From Pseudorhodoferax aquiterrae (GTDB lineage: Bacteria; Pseudomonadota; Gammaproteobacteria; Burkholderiales; Burkholderiaceae_C), in the NCBI RefSeq assembly GCF_014652235.1, contig NZ_BMYK01000009.1, positions 124,001 to 188,000 on the forward strand: 64,000 bases of DNA, read 5' to 3'. The notes beneath the pieces were generated by a model. That model was given only the letters and a program-made list of their open reading frames with translations, was not told the origin of the DNA and searched no databases. Positions 8,535 to 16,483 of the stretch are shown one piece after another. How positions within the stretch are numbered: position 1 is the stretch's first letter; each line of letters begins with the position of its first letter. The position numbers and the translations under genes are program-made.

Positions 8535-9457
8535 GCTGCGACCGGATGCCTGGCCAGCACGGCCAGCAGGTTCTGCGCGGCCGCCACGCCCATGTTGACG
8601 TAGGCGTCGCTGGTCACGCCACCGATGTGCGGGCTCAGCAGGATGTTCTTCTCGCCCTGGAACGGGTGGCCCGCCACCATGGGCTCGACGGCGAAGCTGT
8701 CCAGGCCGGCGCTGGCGACCTGGCCCGAACGCACCGCCGCCAGCAGCGCATCCTCGTCGATGAGACCGCCGCGCGCGGTGTTCACCACGATCACGCCGCG
8801 CTTGCACTGCGCCAGCGTGTCGGCGTTGAGCAGCTTGCGGTTCTCCTCGGTCAGCGGGCAGTGCAGGGAGATGGCGTCGGACTCGCGCCAGATCGTCGCG
8901 AGGTCCACGCTCTGCACGTAGGCCGGCAGGTTCTTGGCGAACGGATCGAAGCCGATCACGCGCATGCCCAGGGCATCGGCCATGCGCGCGAAGCGCAGCC
9001 CGATGGCGCCCAGGCCCACCAGGCCGACCGTGCGGCCGCCCAGCTCCAGGCTCTTGTGAACAGCCTTATCCCAGTGGCCGGCGTGCATGCGGGCGTCCAG
9101 CGCCACGAGCGACTTCGCGCAGCCCAGCAGCAAGGCCAGCGCCTGCTCGGCGACTGCCGCAGCATTCGCACCCACCGCCGCGACGACCTCGATCCCGCGC
9201 GCCTTGGCCGCCACCTTGTCGATGGTGTCGGTGCCGCTGCCGTGCTTGGAGATGACCTTGAGCGAAGGCGCGGCATCCATGACGGCGGCGCCCACCTTGC
9301 CGTAGCGCACGATGATGGCGACCGGGTCGTGGGCGCGGCACAGCGCGACGAGGTCGTCCTCGGTCGGCGCCTTGCCGGCGTAGACGACTTCATGGCCGGC
9401 CAGCAAAGCCAGCGCCTGGGGCGCCAGGTCGGCGCCGGTCACGAGGACGGCGCTCAC
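8531..9457 (-). CDS. D-isomer-specific 2-hydroxyacid dehydrogenase
   Basis: NAD-dependent oxidoreductase acting on a D-2-hydroxy acid (308 residues). The nucleotide-binding fold is visible as VGLVGLGAIGLRFARMA. Catalytic residues sit in NTARGGLIDEDAL (Arg), the GLDSFAVEPM stretch (Glu) and LSPHIGGVTSD (His). The GTG start at 9457 overlaps the stop of the RraA-like gene (GTGA), and the N-terminal SAVLVTGADLAPQAL begins the domain directly. It resembles SerA/hydroxypyruvate reductase-like enzymes, but context in a lactone/aldolase operon argues for a catabolic hydroxy acid, not serine synthesis. Confidence 0.88.
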   Translation of the reverse strand: MSAVLVTGADLAPQALALLAGHEVVYAGKAPTEDDLVALCRAHDPVAIIVRYGKVGAAVMDAAPSLKVISKHGSGTDTIDKVAAKARGIEVVAAVGANAAAVAEQALALLLGCAKSLVALDARMHAGHWDKAVHKSLELGGRTVGLVGLGAIGLRFARMADALGMRVIGFDPFAKNLPAYVQSVDLATIWRESDAISLHCPLTEENRKLLNADTLAQCKRGVIVVNTARGGLIDEDALLAAVRSGQVASAGLDSFAVEPMVAGHPFQGEKNILLSPHIGGVTSDAYVNMGVAAAQNLLAVLARHPVAA

Positions 9458-10137
9458 AGCGTCTCCCCTTCCTTGAGCACGCCGGCCGAGCGCAGCGCGG
9501 CGGTCAGCCACTTGGCTGCCGTGTCGCCGCCCTGGATCGCCGCGATGCGCGCGGCCTCGTCCTTGACCTTCTTGGCCGCCAGCGGCAGCAGGCCGGCCAG
9601 CTTCTCGCGCTCGACCACCACCACGCCGTCGGCGTCGCCGATCACGAAGTCGCCCGGGTAGACCGTCACGCCGCCGACCGAGACCGGGTGGCCGATGCGG
9701 CCGCCCACGTTCTTGGTCGGACCGTTGGGGTTGGTGCCGACGCTGAAGACCGGGTAGTCCATCTCGTCGATCTCCAGGCTGTCGCGCGCGGCGCCGTCCA
9801 GCACCACGCCGGCGATGCCCAGCTTGCGACAGGCGTTCATCATGATGGTGCCCATCAGCGCGGAGCTCTGGTCGCCCTTGCCGTCCACGACCAGCACGTC
9901 GCCGGGCTGGGCCAGCGCGATGGCGGCGTGGATCATGAGGTTGTCGCCGGGACGCACTTCCACGGTCAGGGCCGTGCCGGCCAGCTTCATGCGCGGGTGC
10001 AGCGGACGGATGCGGCCGTGCAGCGCGCCGCGGCGGCCGGCCACGTCGGCGAAGATGGCGGGCTGGTATTGCGCGGCCTCGCGCACGAGGTCGGCGGGCA
10101 CACGGTCGAAGTGGCGGATGATGTCAGGAAGGGACAT
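9454..10137 (-). CDS. RraA-like aldolase/decarboxylase (HMG/CHA aldolase family)
   Basis: 227-residue protein of the RraA fold, a family that includes 4-hydroxy-4-methyl-2-oxoglutarate/4-carboxy-4-hydroxy-2-oxoadipate aldolases, which yield pyruvate. The substrate-binding Arg-Asp pair is present in VLDGAARDS, with VVDGKGDQSSALMG and GDADGVVVVER also typical. In the enzymes Arg binds the substrate carboxylate and Asp helps bind the metal, so catalysis is plausible. The start chosen (10137) begins MSLPDIIRHFDRVP; an upstream ATG at 10173 overlaps the preceding stop and would add 12 residues. The neighbouring LigI-like amidohydrolases make a lactone-to-aldol pathway plausible. Confidence 0.85.
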   Translation of the reverse strand: MSLPDIIRHFDRVPADLVREAAQYQPAIFADVAGRRGALHGRIRPLHPRMKLAGTALTVEVRPGDNLMIHAAIALAQPGDVLVVDGKGDQSSALMGTIMMNACRKLGIAGVVLDGAARDSLEIDEMDYPVFSVGTNPNGPTKNVGGRIGHPVSVGGVTVYPGDFVIGDADGVVVVEREKLAGLLPLAAKKVKDEAARIAAIQGGDTAAKWLTAALRSAGVLKEGETL

Positions 10138-10169
10138 GGCGTTCTTTCGGTCAGGGGTTGGAAAGGGAT

Positions 10170-11168
10170 TCATTCGGCCTTGATGCCGGCCTGCTGGACG
10201 ACCCGGCCCCACTTGGCCAGGTCGGACTTCTGCGTGTCGGCCAGTTGCTGGGGCGTGCCGCCGATCAGCGTGACGCCGAGCTTGTCGGCCATGGCCAGCA
10301 CTTCGGCGTCTTTCAGGATGTGGGCGATCTCGGCCTGCAGGCGCTGCACCACGGCCGCCGGCGTGCCGGCCGGCGCATAGACCGCCTGCCATTGCTCGAC
10401 GACGAAGTCCTTGAAGCCGGCCTGCTCCATGGTGGGCACGGCGGGCAGCGCCTTGAGCCGCGCCGCCGAGGTCACGGCCAGCGCCTTGAGCTTGCCGCCC
10501 TGCACGTGCGGCAGGGCCGCCGCCACGGGCGCGAACATGAAGTCGGCGTGGCCGGCCAGCACATCCTGGATGGCCGGCGTGTCGCCCTTGTAGGGCACGT
10601 GCGTCGTCTGCACGCCGGCCTGCAGGCGCAGCAGTTCGCCCTGCATCTGCAGGATGGTGCCGTTGCCGCCCGAGGCGAAGGTGAGCGCGCCGGGCCGCGC
10701 CTTGGCGTCGGCCACCAGATCGGCCACGCTGTTCCAGGGGCGGGCCGCGGCGGTCACCAGCAGGTGCGGGATGGTGCCCACCAGCGTCACCGGTGCGAAG
10801 GCGGCCACCGGGTCGTAGGGCATGCGCGGCATCAGGTGCGGCACGATGGCCTGCGGGCCGATGGAGGTGCCCAGCAGCGTGAAGCCGTCCGCCGGGGCGC
10901 GGGCGACGAAGGCCGAACCGATGGTGCCCGTCGCACCGGCCTTGTTCTCCACGATGACCGTGGCGCCCAGGGCCGGGCCCAGACGCACGGCGATGGCGCG
11001 GCCCAGGATGTCGGTGGTGCCGCCCGGCGGGTACGGCACGACCCAGGTGATGGGCTTGGCGGCGGGCCAGCCGCCCTGGGCCAGCACGGGCAGCGCCGGG
11101 AACAGCATGGGCGTGGCGAGCGCGCCCAGCAAGCTGCGGCGCGACAGGTGGGCGGGGGTCTTGGTCAT
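10170..11168 (-). CDS. Bug-family (TctC) periplasmic solute-binding protein 3
   Basis: 332-residue solute-binding protein. The N-terminus has twin arginines (LSRRSLLGALATPM), suggesting Tat export, with cleavage near VLAQGG. Ligand loops are VVPYPPGGTTDILG, FASGGNGTILQMQG and HVPYKGDTPAIQDVLAG. Both ends are coupled: the ATG overlaps the stop of the second amidohydrolase (ATGA), and its stop at 10170 overlaps a possible alternative ATG of the RraA-like gene. It probably binds a carboxylic acid related to the substrate of that amidohydrolase. Confidence 0.92.
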   Translation of the reverse strand: MTKTPAHLSRRSLLGALATPMLFPALPVLAQGGWPAAKPITWVVPYPPGGTTDILGRAIAVRLGPALGATVIVENKAGATGTIGSAFVARAPADGFTLLGTSIGPQAIVPHLMPRMPYDPVAAFAPVTLVGTIPHLLVTAAARPWNSVADLVADAKARPGALTFASGGNGTILQMQGELLRLQAGVQTTHVPYKGDTPAIQDVLAGHADFMFAPVAAALPHVQGGKLKALAVTSAARLKALPAVPTMEQAGFKDFVVEQWQAVYAPAGTPAAVVQRLQAEIAHILKDAEVLAMADKLGVTLIGGTPQQLADTQKSDLAKWGRVVQQAGIKAE

Positions 11169-12070
11169 GTGTCTTCTTCGGTGTGGGTGGGAAAGCCGTA
11201 CAGCGCAGCCGGGCTGTCGACCAGCACGCGGCGCAGCAGCGCGGCATCGCCGGTCCAGGCGGCCAGCGCCTCGATCTGCTGGGCGTCGTCGGGCATGGGC
11301 TGGTGGCCGGCCGAGGCCGAGGCATGGGGCCAGTCGCTGCCCCAGACCAGACGCTCGGGCGCCGCGCGCAGGTAGCCGCGGGCCAGGGCTGCGACGCCGG
11401 GCTCGTCGACCCGGCCGGTCGGGCTGACGATGTAGCCGCCCGACAGCTTGAGCCAGGTGCGGCCCGCTGCGAGCAGCCGCAGCACCAGCGCATGCGCCGG
11501 GTGCTGGCCGGCCATGGCCGGCGCGATGCGGCCGAAGTGGTCCAGCACCAGGCGCACGGGCAGCTTCAGCAGCCGCTCGCCCAGGCTGGCCAGCAGATCG
11601 GGCTGGGCCAGCAGCTGCAGATGCCAGCCCAGCGGCGCGATGCGCGCGGCCAGGGTTTCCAGCGCGCTCGCGTCGTGCACCACGCCCAGCGAAAGGTTCA
11701 GCCGCGCGCCGCGCACGCCGGCCGCATGCAGGGCCTGCAGCGTCGCGTCGCTGGCCTGCGCATCGACCACGGCCACGCCGCGGGCCGCCGCCCCGACCTC
11801 GGCCAGGGCCTGCAACAGCAGGCGGTTGTCGGTGCCGTAGGTCGAGGGGGTGACGAACACCACGCGCTCGGTGCCGGTGCGGCGCTGCAGCGCGCGGTAG
11901 TCGGCCACGCTGGCGTCCGACGGTGTCAGCCGCGCGCCGGGCACCGCCGGACAACGGGCGTCGTAAACGTGTACATGGCAGTCGCAGGCCGCGGGCGGCA
12001 CGGCCACGCGGGCACGGCCCTGCCCCGCCGAGAACGGCGCGACGGCCGTCTCTTCGTGCTGGATGGACAT
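11165..12070 (-). CDS. amidohydrolase (pyrone dicarboxylate hydrolase / galactarolactone isomerase type), copy 2
   Basis: 301-residue Amidohydro_2 metallohydrolase. The active-site set matches copy 1: CDCHVHVYD (H32, H34), LVLDHFGRI (barrel His) and VWGSDWPHA (Asp). The tail PDDAQQIEALAAWTGD resembles D-galactarolactone isomerases as much as pyrone hydrolases. Thus lactone hydrolysis or lactone isomerisation are both possible. It lies 32 bases after the stop of Bug gene 4 and overlaps Bug gene 3, making an amidohydrolase-Bug unit that occurs twice in the operon. Confidence 0.87.
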   Translation of the reverse strand: MSIQHEETAVAPFSAGQGRARVAVPPAACDCHVHVYDARCPAVPGARLTPSDASVADYRALQRRTGTERVVFVTPSTYGTDNRLLLQALAEVGAAARGVAVVDAQASDATLQALHAAGVRGARLNLSLGVVHDASALETLAARIAPLGWHLQLLAQPDLLASLGERLLKLPVRLVLDHFGRIAPAMAGQHPAHALVLRLLAAGRTWLKLSGGYIVSPTGRVDEPGVAALARGYLRAAPERLVWGSDWPHASASAGHQPMPDDAQQIEALAAWTGDAALLRRVLVDSPAALYGFPTHTEEDT

Positions 12071-12102
12071 CGCGCGCTCGGGCGGATGGCGGGCGGCGGC
12101 CT

Positions 12103-13107
12103 TCAGTCGACCTTGGCGCCGGATTCCTGGACCGTCTTGCCCCAGCGCACGATCTCGGTGCGGATCAGTGCCGCGAACTGCTCGGGCGTGCCGCCGCGTA
12201 CCTCGGCGCCCTGGGCCGCGAGCTTGGACTTGATCTCCGGGTCCTTGAGCGCCTGGTTGAAGGCGTTGTTGAGCTTGGCGACGACGTCCTTGGGCAGGCC
12301 GTCCGGCCCGGCCACGCCGAACCAGGTGACGGCCTCGAAGCCCTTGTAGCCCGACTCGGCCACGGTGGGCACGCCGGGCAGGTCATCCGTGCGCTGGGTC
12401 GAGGTGACGGCCAACGCGCGCATCTTGCCGTTCTTGATGTAGCCGATCAGCGTGGGCACGGACGAGACGTACATCTGGATCTGGCCGCCGATCAGGTCGG
12501 TCGATCCCTGGGCTGCGCCCTTGTAGGGCACGTGCGTGAACTTCACACCGGCGGCCTTTTGCAGCTGCTCGGCCGCCAGGTGCGCCACCGTGCCGTTGCC
12601 CGAGCTCGCGTAGTTCAGCGCGCCTGGATTGGCCTTGGCCGCCGCGATCACGTCGGCCAGGGTCTTGTAGGGCGAATCGGCGGCCACCACGACGACCAGC
12701 GGCGCCTGGGCCACGAGGCCGACGGCATCGAGGTCCTTCTCGGGCTTGTAGGGCAGCTTGGGGTACAGCGTCGGGTTGATGGCCAGGTTGCTGGTCTGGC
12801 CCAGCACCAGCGTGTAGCCGTCGGCCGGGGCCTTGGCGGCGGCGTCCACGCCCAGGTTGCCGCCCGAGCCGGGCTTGTTGTCGATGATGATGGACCAGCC
12901 CTGGGTGGTGGCGACCTTGTTGGCCACCTCGCGGGCGATCAGGTCGGTGCCGCCCCCGGCCGGGAACGGCACCACGAGACGGATGGGGCGCGTGGGCCAG
13001 GCGGCCTGCGCAGCAGCCATGGGGCTGGCGCAGGCGGTGGCCAGGGCGACGAAGGTGGAAGCGGCGAGCACGAGGCGGCGCGAGGCGCCTTGGCGGATGG
13101 CGGGCAT
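12103..13107 (-). CDS. Bug-family (TctC) periplasmic solute-binding protein 4, first gene of the operon
   Basis: 334-residue solute-binding protein. The signal region runs to PMAAAQAAWPTR and contains a Cys that could hint at a lipoprotein, though no clean lipobox follows. Ligand loops are VVPFPAGGGTDLIA, YASSGNGTVAHLA and HVPYKGAAQGSTDLIGG. The start has GGAG eight bases upstream. It opens the catabolic operon, 133 bases downstream of the LysR gene on the same strand. Confidence 0.92.
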   Translation of the reverse strand: MPAIRQGASRRLVLAASTFVALATACASPMAAAQAAWPTRPIRLVVPFPAGGGTDLIAREVANKVATTQGWSIIIDNKPGSGGNLGVDAAAKAPADGYTLVLGQTSNLAINPTLYPKLPYKPEKDLDAVGLVAQAPLVVVVAADSPYKTLADVIAAAKANPGALNYASSGNGTVAHLAAEQLQKAAGVKFTHVPYKGAAQGSTDLIGGQIQMYVSSVPTLIGYIKNGKMRALAVTSTQRTDDLPGVPTVAESGYKGFEAVTWFGVAGPDGLPKDVVAKLNNAFNQALKDPEIKSKLAAQGAEVRGGTPEQFAALIRTEIVRWGKTVQESGAKVD

Positions 13108-13201
13108 GGACTTGTCTCCGGTGGCCGAACTTGCAGGACGCAACCGCTGCATCCGGTGTTCGATGGCGGCAAGTATTGGCGGCCGATCCCTAATGGTCCA
13201 A

Positions 13202-13217
13202 TCGAAACTTTCTTCGA
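13202..13217. promoter_or_regulatory. dyad in the control region of the lactone/Bug operon
   Basis: TCGAA-ACTTTC-TTCGA: perfect five-base arms around a six-base centre, 16 bases in all, in an AT-richer stretch between the LysR gene and the first Bug gene. LysR-type regulators bind interrupted dyads of about this size, so it is a candidate operator. A TTGACA sequence nearby (minus strand, 13239-13244) has no matching -10. Confidence 0.35.
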
Positions 13218-13240
13218 ACTGATAAATCCTGCTTTTGGTG

Positions 13241-14140
13241 TCAAAGCCCGCCGTGCTGCGCGTGGCGCGCCAGCAAGGCGATGAGCCGCTGCGTGGCCGG
13301 GGACACGTAGCCGCTGTCGCGCCAGGTCGCGACCAGCCGGCGCCGCATGGTGGCGGCTGCAATCTCCACCTCGCGCAGCCCGGCGCCGGCGCGGCCGGCC
13401 TGCAGGTGCAGGCGCGAGATGAAGCTCAGCAGGCCGGTCTCGCCGATCAGCGTGGGCAGCATCAGCAGCATGGTGGACTCCACCTGCACCACGGGCCGCG
13501 GCAGGTTGTGCCGGTCGAAGGTCTGGTCCAGCCAGTCGCGCGTGGGTGCGCCCGGGGTCTGCAGCACCCAGCGCCAGGGTGCCAGGTCCTTGAGCGTGGG
13601 CCGTGGCTTGTCGAACAGCGGGTGGCCGGCATGCGCGGCGACGACGATGGTGTCCTCGGCCAGCAGCTGCGAGGCGAAGCCGGGCTCGCGCGGGCCCTCG
13701 GTGCCGACCATGAGGTCGATGTCGCCGGCGCGCAGCAGCGGCGCGAGCGCGTCCACCAGCGCGACATGGGTGCGCAGCGTGACATCGGGCGCCTCGGCGA
13801 TCAGGTCGCGCGCCACGGGCGGCAGCAGGAACTGCGCGGCCGTGGGCACGATGCCCAGCTTGACATGGCCGACCAGGCCGCGGCCGATGTCGCCGATCTC
13901 GCGCCGCGCGCTCTCCACGTCCAGCCGCGTGCGCTGGGCCCAGCGGCGCAGCGCGTGGCCGGCCGCCGTGAGCTTGATGCCACGGCCGGTCTTCTCGAAC
14001 AGAGCGGCGCCGCAGGCTTCCTCGAGCCGGCGCACGCAACTCGTCAGCGCGGGCTGCGTGCGGTGCAGCCGCTCGGACGCCCGGCCCATGTGCTCGAGCT
14101 CGGCGATGACTTCGAAGTACTGGAGGTCGCGCAGGTCCAA
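13241..14140 (-). CDS. LysR-family transcriptional regulator
   Basis: 299-residue DNA-binding regulator. An N-terminal winged helix-turn-helix (LQYFEVIAELEHMGRASERL, then the recognition helix LTSCVRRLEEACGAALFEKT) is followed by a periplasmic-binding-like effector domain. The start is TTG at 14140, supported by GGAG six bases upstream and by the family's usual N-terminus; no ATG or GTG fits. It is transcribed toward the operon it probably controls, and could also be cotranscribed with it. The natural inducer is presumably the operon's lactone or acid substrate (inference). Confidence 0.88.
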   Translation of the reverse strand: MDLRDLQYFEVIAELEHMGRASERLHRTQPALTSCVRRLEEACGAALFEKTGRGIKLTAAGHALRRWAQRTRLDVESARREIGDIGRGLVGHVKLGIVPTAAQFLLPPVARDLIAEAPDVTLRTHVALVDALAPLLRAGDIDLMVGTEGPREPGFASQLLAEDTIVVAAHAGHPLFDKPRPTLKDLAPWRWVLQTPGAPTRDWLDQTFDRHNLPRPVVQVESTMLLMLPTLIGETGLLSFISRLHLQAGRAGAGLREVEIAAATMRRRLVATWRDSGYVSPATQRLIALLARHAQHGGL

Positions 14141-14198
14141 AACGGTCTCCGGGGGCAGGCGGGATGGCGCCGCATCCTGCCACAGCGCCGGCGCAGGC

Positions 14199-15785
14199 CT
14201 ACAGCAGCTGCTCAGGCACGAAGGGCGACAGCAGCCAGGACTTCAGGCGCATCGAGAAGCTGGAATCGGGCTCGGTCGTCAACACCATCTCGCCCTCCAG
14301 ATCCTCGTCCACGGTCAGCCATTCGCAGCAGCGGCCGCTGGCCGCCAGGCGCACGCGGTAGGCGCTTTGCAGCTTGTCGATGTCGATCACGCGCAGCAGT
14401 TCGCGCGCGAGCTGCGGGCTCTGCACGATCACGCCCATCTCGGTGTTGATGCGGGCCGAGCGCGGGTCCAGGTTCATGGAGCCGATGAACAGGGTCTTGC
14501 GGTCGATCACCACGAGCTTGGCATGCAGGCGCGCCTGCGAGCTGCCGAACAGCATGGACTGGCGCTTGTTCTTCATGACCCGGCTGGAGCTGAGCTCGTA
14601 CAGGTCGATGCCCAGGCGCAGCATCTCGGGCCGGTACTGGCTGTAGCCGATGTGCACCGCGGGCTCGTCGGTGGAGGCCAGCGAATTGGTCAGGATCTGC
14701 AGCTTGAGCCCGCGCGCGGCCATCTCGCGCAGCCAGACCATGCCGGGCTTGCCCGGCACCAGGTAGGGCGAGGAGACGATCACCTCCTGCTGCGCCATGC
14801 GCATGGCGTCCAGCACGTTGTAGGTCACGCTGTTCATGAGCAGCATGCCCTTGGCCTCCATGACCTTGTTGGGCGTGTCGGCCAGCGCAATGGCCGTGCC
14901 CCAGATCAGGCCGACCTGGCCGGCGTCCAGGTCCTCGCGGATCGGGCCGTAACCCAGCACGTCGTTGGGCGGCAGCGCGTCCGGCAACTTCGTCATCGCG
15001 GCATTGGTGGCGATCTCGAACATGCTGCGCTGGGCTTCGGGCGAGTGCGGGCTCGCAGCCACCATCTGCAAGGGGTACACCGGGTCGCTGTTCCAGTAGC
15101 CGTCGAAGATCCTGGCCAGGTCGGTGACGACCGCGCCGACGACGAAGGCATCCAGGTCGATGAAGTTGTCCAGCGCGCCGCGCAGGTAGTACTCGTTGGC
15201 CACGTTGCGTCCGCCGATCACGGCCATCGCGCCGTCGGCCACCATGAGCTTGTTGTGCATGCGGTGGTTGACGCGGTTCCAGTCGAACGAGAGCACGAAG
15301 CGCGTGAGCTGCCCGGCCCCGCGCAGGCAGCAGAACGGGTTGAACAGCCGCAGCTCCACGTTGGGGTGGCTGGCCAGCGCGAGCAGCAGCTCGTCCTCGC
15401 CCGAGGTGTACCAGTCGTCCAGCAGCAGGCGCACGCGCACGCCGCGCGCGGCCGCGTCGCGCAGCGCACGCATGAGCAGGCGGCCGGTCTCGTCGTTGCG
15501 GATGTGGTAGTACTGCACGTCCAGCGTCTTCTGCGCGCGTTCGGCCAGCGTGAGCCGCGCGTCCAGCGAGTAACTGCCCAGCGGCATGAGCCGAAAGCCC
15601 GACAGTTCGGGCGAAGGAATGGAGCGCAGCGCGATGCGGCCCAGCACGGTGTCGCCGCTGGCGGCGATGGCCTGGCTGGCCGGCGCGTCACCGGGCCGCT
15701 TGGTCGGCAAGGCGGTGCAGCCGACCAGCCAGGCGGCGCACAGCCAGACCAGAAGGGAACGCCAGGGCAAGAAGCTTGGATTCAT
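14199..15785 (-). CDS. phospholipase D family lipoprotein, cardiolipin synthase ClsC-like
   Basis: 528-residue protein with two HxK(x)4D motifs: HRMHNKLMVADG (H177, K179) and ARLHAKLVVIDR, followed by GSMNLDPRSARINTEMG. It begins with a signal peptide and a lipobox (LVGC, C23), so it should be membrane-anchored outside the cytoplasm. Length and motif spacing match ClsC/YmdC enzymes, which make cardiolipin from phosphatidylglycerol and phosphatidylethanolamine. A ClsC partner (YmdB-like) is not seen. It is divergent from the peroxiredoxin gene over a 140-base region full of GC-rich hairpins. Confidence 0.87.
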   Translation of the reverse strand: MNPSFLPWRSLLVWLCAAWLVGCTALPTKRPGDAPASQAIAASGDTVLGRIALRSIPSPELSGFRLMPLGSYSLDARLTLAERAQKTLDVQYYHIRNDETGRLLMRALRDAAARGVRVRLLLDDWYTSGEDELLLALASHPNVELRLFNPFCCLRGAGQLTRFVLSFDWNRVNHRMHNKLMVADGAMAVIGGRNVANEYYLRGALDNFIDLDAFVVGAVVTDLARIFDGYWNSDPVYPLQMVAASPHSPEAQRSMFEIATNAAMTKLPDALPPNDVLGYGPIREDLDAGQVGLIWGTAIALADTPNKVMEAKGMLLMNSVTYNVLDAMRMAQQEVIVSSPYLVPGKPGMVWLREMAARGLKLQILTNSLASTDEPAVHIGYSQYRPEMLRLGIDLYELSSSRVMKNKRQSMLFGSSQARLHAKLVVIDRKTLFIGSMNLDPRSARINTEMGVIVQSPQLARELLRVIDIDKLQSAYRVRLAASGRCCEWLTVDEDLEGEMVLTTEPDSSFSMRLKSWLLSPFVPEQLL

Positions 15786-15847
15786 GGCAGCACGGGGGTT
15801 GCGGCGAAAACCGGGCGCATGCGGCGCCGCGCCCGGCGCCGTATCAT

Positions 15848-15869
15848 GCGCCGGCTCGCGTGCCGGCGC
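15848..15869 (+). promoter_or_regulatory. GC-rich stem-loop in the region between clsC-like and peroxiredoxin genes
   Basis: GCGCCGGC-TCGCGT-GCCGGCGC: perfect eight-base arms with a six-base loop. A TATCAT sequence (15842-15847) lies directly before it and could be a -10 for the peroxiredoxin gene, which would put this stem at the start of its leader. Confidence 0.4.
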
Positions 15870-15876
15870 TGCAGCT

Positions 15877-15911
15877 TGCAGATGCTGTGTGGCGCGCAAG
15901 CAGCATCTGCA
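15877..15911 (+). promoter_or_regulatory. perfect inverted repeat next to the peroxiredoxin ribosome binding site
   Basis: TGCAGATGCTG (15877-15887) and CAGCATCTGCA (15901-15911) are perfect 11-base arms around a 13-base loop. The right arm abuts the Shine-Dalgarno sequence ACGAGGAG (15911-15918) of the peroxiredoxin gene. It could be a regulator's operator or an mRNA hairpin that affects translation. Confidence 0.5.
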
Positions 15912-15925
15912 CGAGGAGTCTGCCC

Positions 15926-16465
15926 ATGCGCTTCGCCGTCTGCCTGGCCCTGGCCTGCACCGCCTCCACCGCCTTCGCTGCGCTGGACCTGGGCGAGAAG
16001 GCCCCCGATTTCACCGCGCAGGCCGCCTTGGGCGGCCAGGTCTTCCAGTACGCGCTGCACCAGGAACTGGCCAAGGGCCCCGTGGTGCTGTACTTCTTTC
16101 CGATGGCCTTCTCCGAGGGCTGCTCCATCGAGGCGCACAACTTCGCCGAGGCCATCCCCGAGTTCAAGGCGCTGGGCGCGAGCGTGATCGGTGTCTCGCG
16201 CGACGAGATCGACGTGCAGAAGCGCTTCTCGGTCTCGGCCTGCCGCGGCAAGTTTCCGGTCGCCGCGGACCCCGACCAATCCATCATGAAGTCCTACGAC
16301 GCGGTGCTGACGCTCAGGCCCGAGTACGCCAACCGCGTCTCCTACCTGATCACGCCGGACGGCAAGGTCGCCTACCAGTACACCAGCCTCAATTCGGACA
16401 AGCATGTGGAGAAGGTGCTGGGCGCGCTGCGGCAGTGGGCCGCCCAGCGCCCGCCGGCGCGGTGA
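15926..16465 (+). CDS. exported peroxiredoxin (AhpC/TSA, Bcp-like)
   Basis: Thiol peroxidase predicted to act in the periplasm: 179 residues with a clear Sec signal (MRFAVCLALACTASTAFA). The peroxidatic Cys is C66 in MAFSEGCSIEAHNF. The usual Bcp resolving Cys five residues later is replaced by His (H71). A second Cys (C106, in FSVSACRGKF) could act as the resolving residue of an atypical 2-Cys enzyme. The start follows ACGAGGAG by seven bases. It lies beside the methionine-oxidation locus, which fits a role in envelope oxidative stress. Confidence 0.85.
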   Translation: MRFAVCLALACTASTAFAALDLGEKAPDFTAQAALGGQVFQYALHQELAKGPVVLYFFPMAFSEGCSIEAHNFAEAIPEFKALGASVIGVSRDEIDVQKRFSVSACRGKFPVAADPDQSIMKSYDAVLTLRPEYANRVSYLITPDGKVAYQYTSLNSDKHVEKVLGALRQWAAQRPPAR

Positions 16466-16483
16466 GCCGGACGCGGCCACGCC

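Noticed and set aside
4744-13107. Complete tripartite tricarboxylate transporter
   Set aside because: Only TctC/Bug binding proteins are present; no protein with TctA or TctB membrane architecture is encoded in the window.
13239-13244. TTGACA on the minus strand as -35 of the lactone/Bug operon
   Set aside because: It overlaps the LysR stop codon, and no acceptable -10 occurs 16-18 bases downstream.
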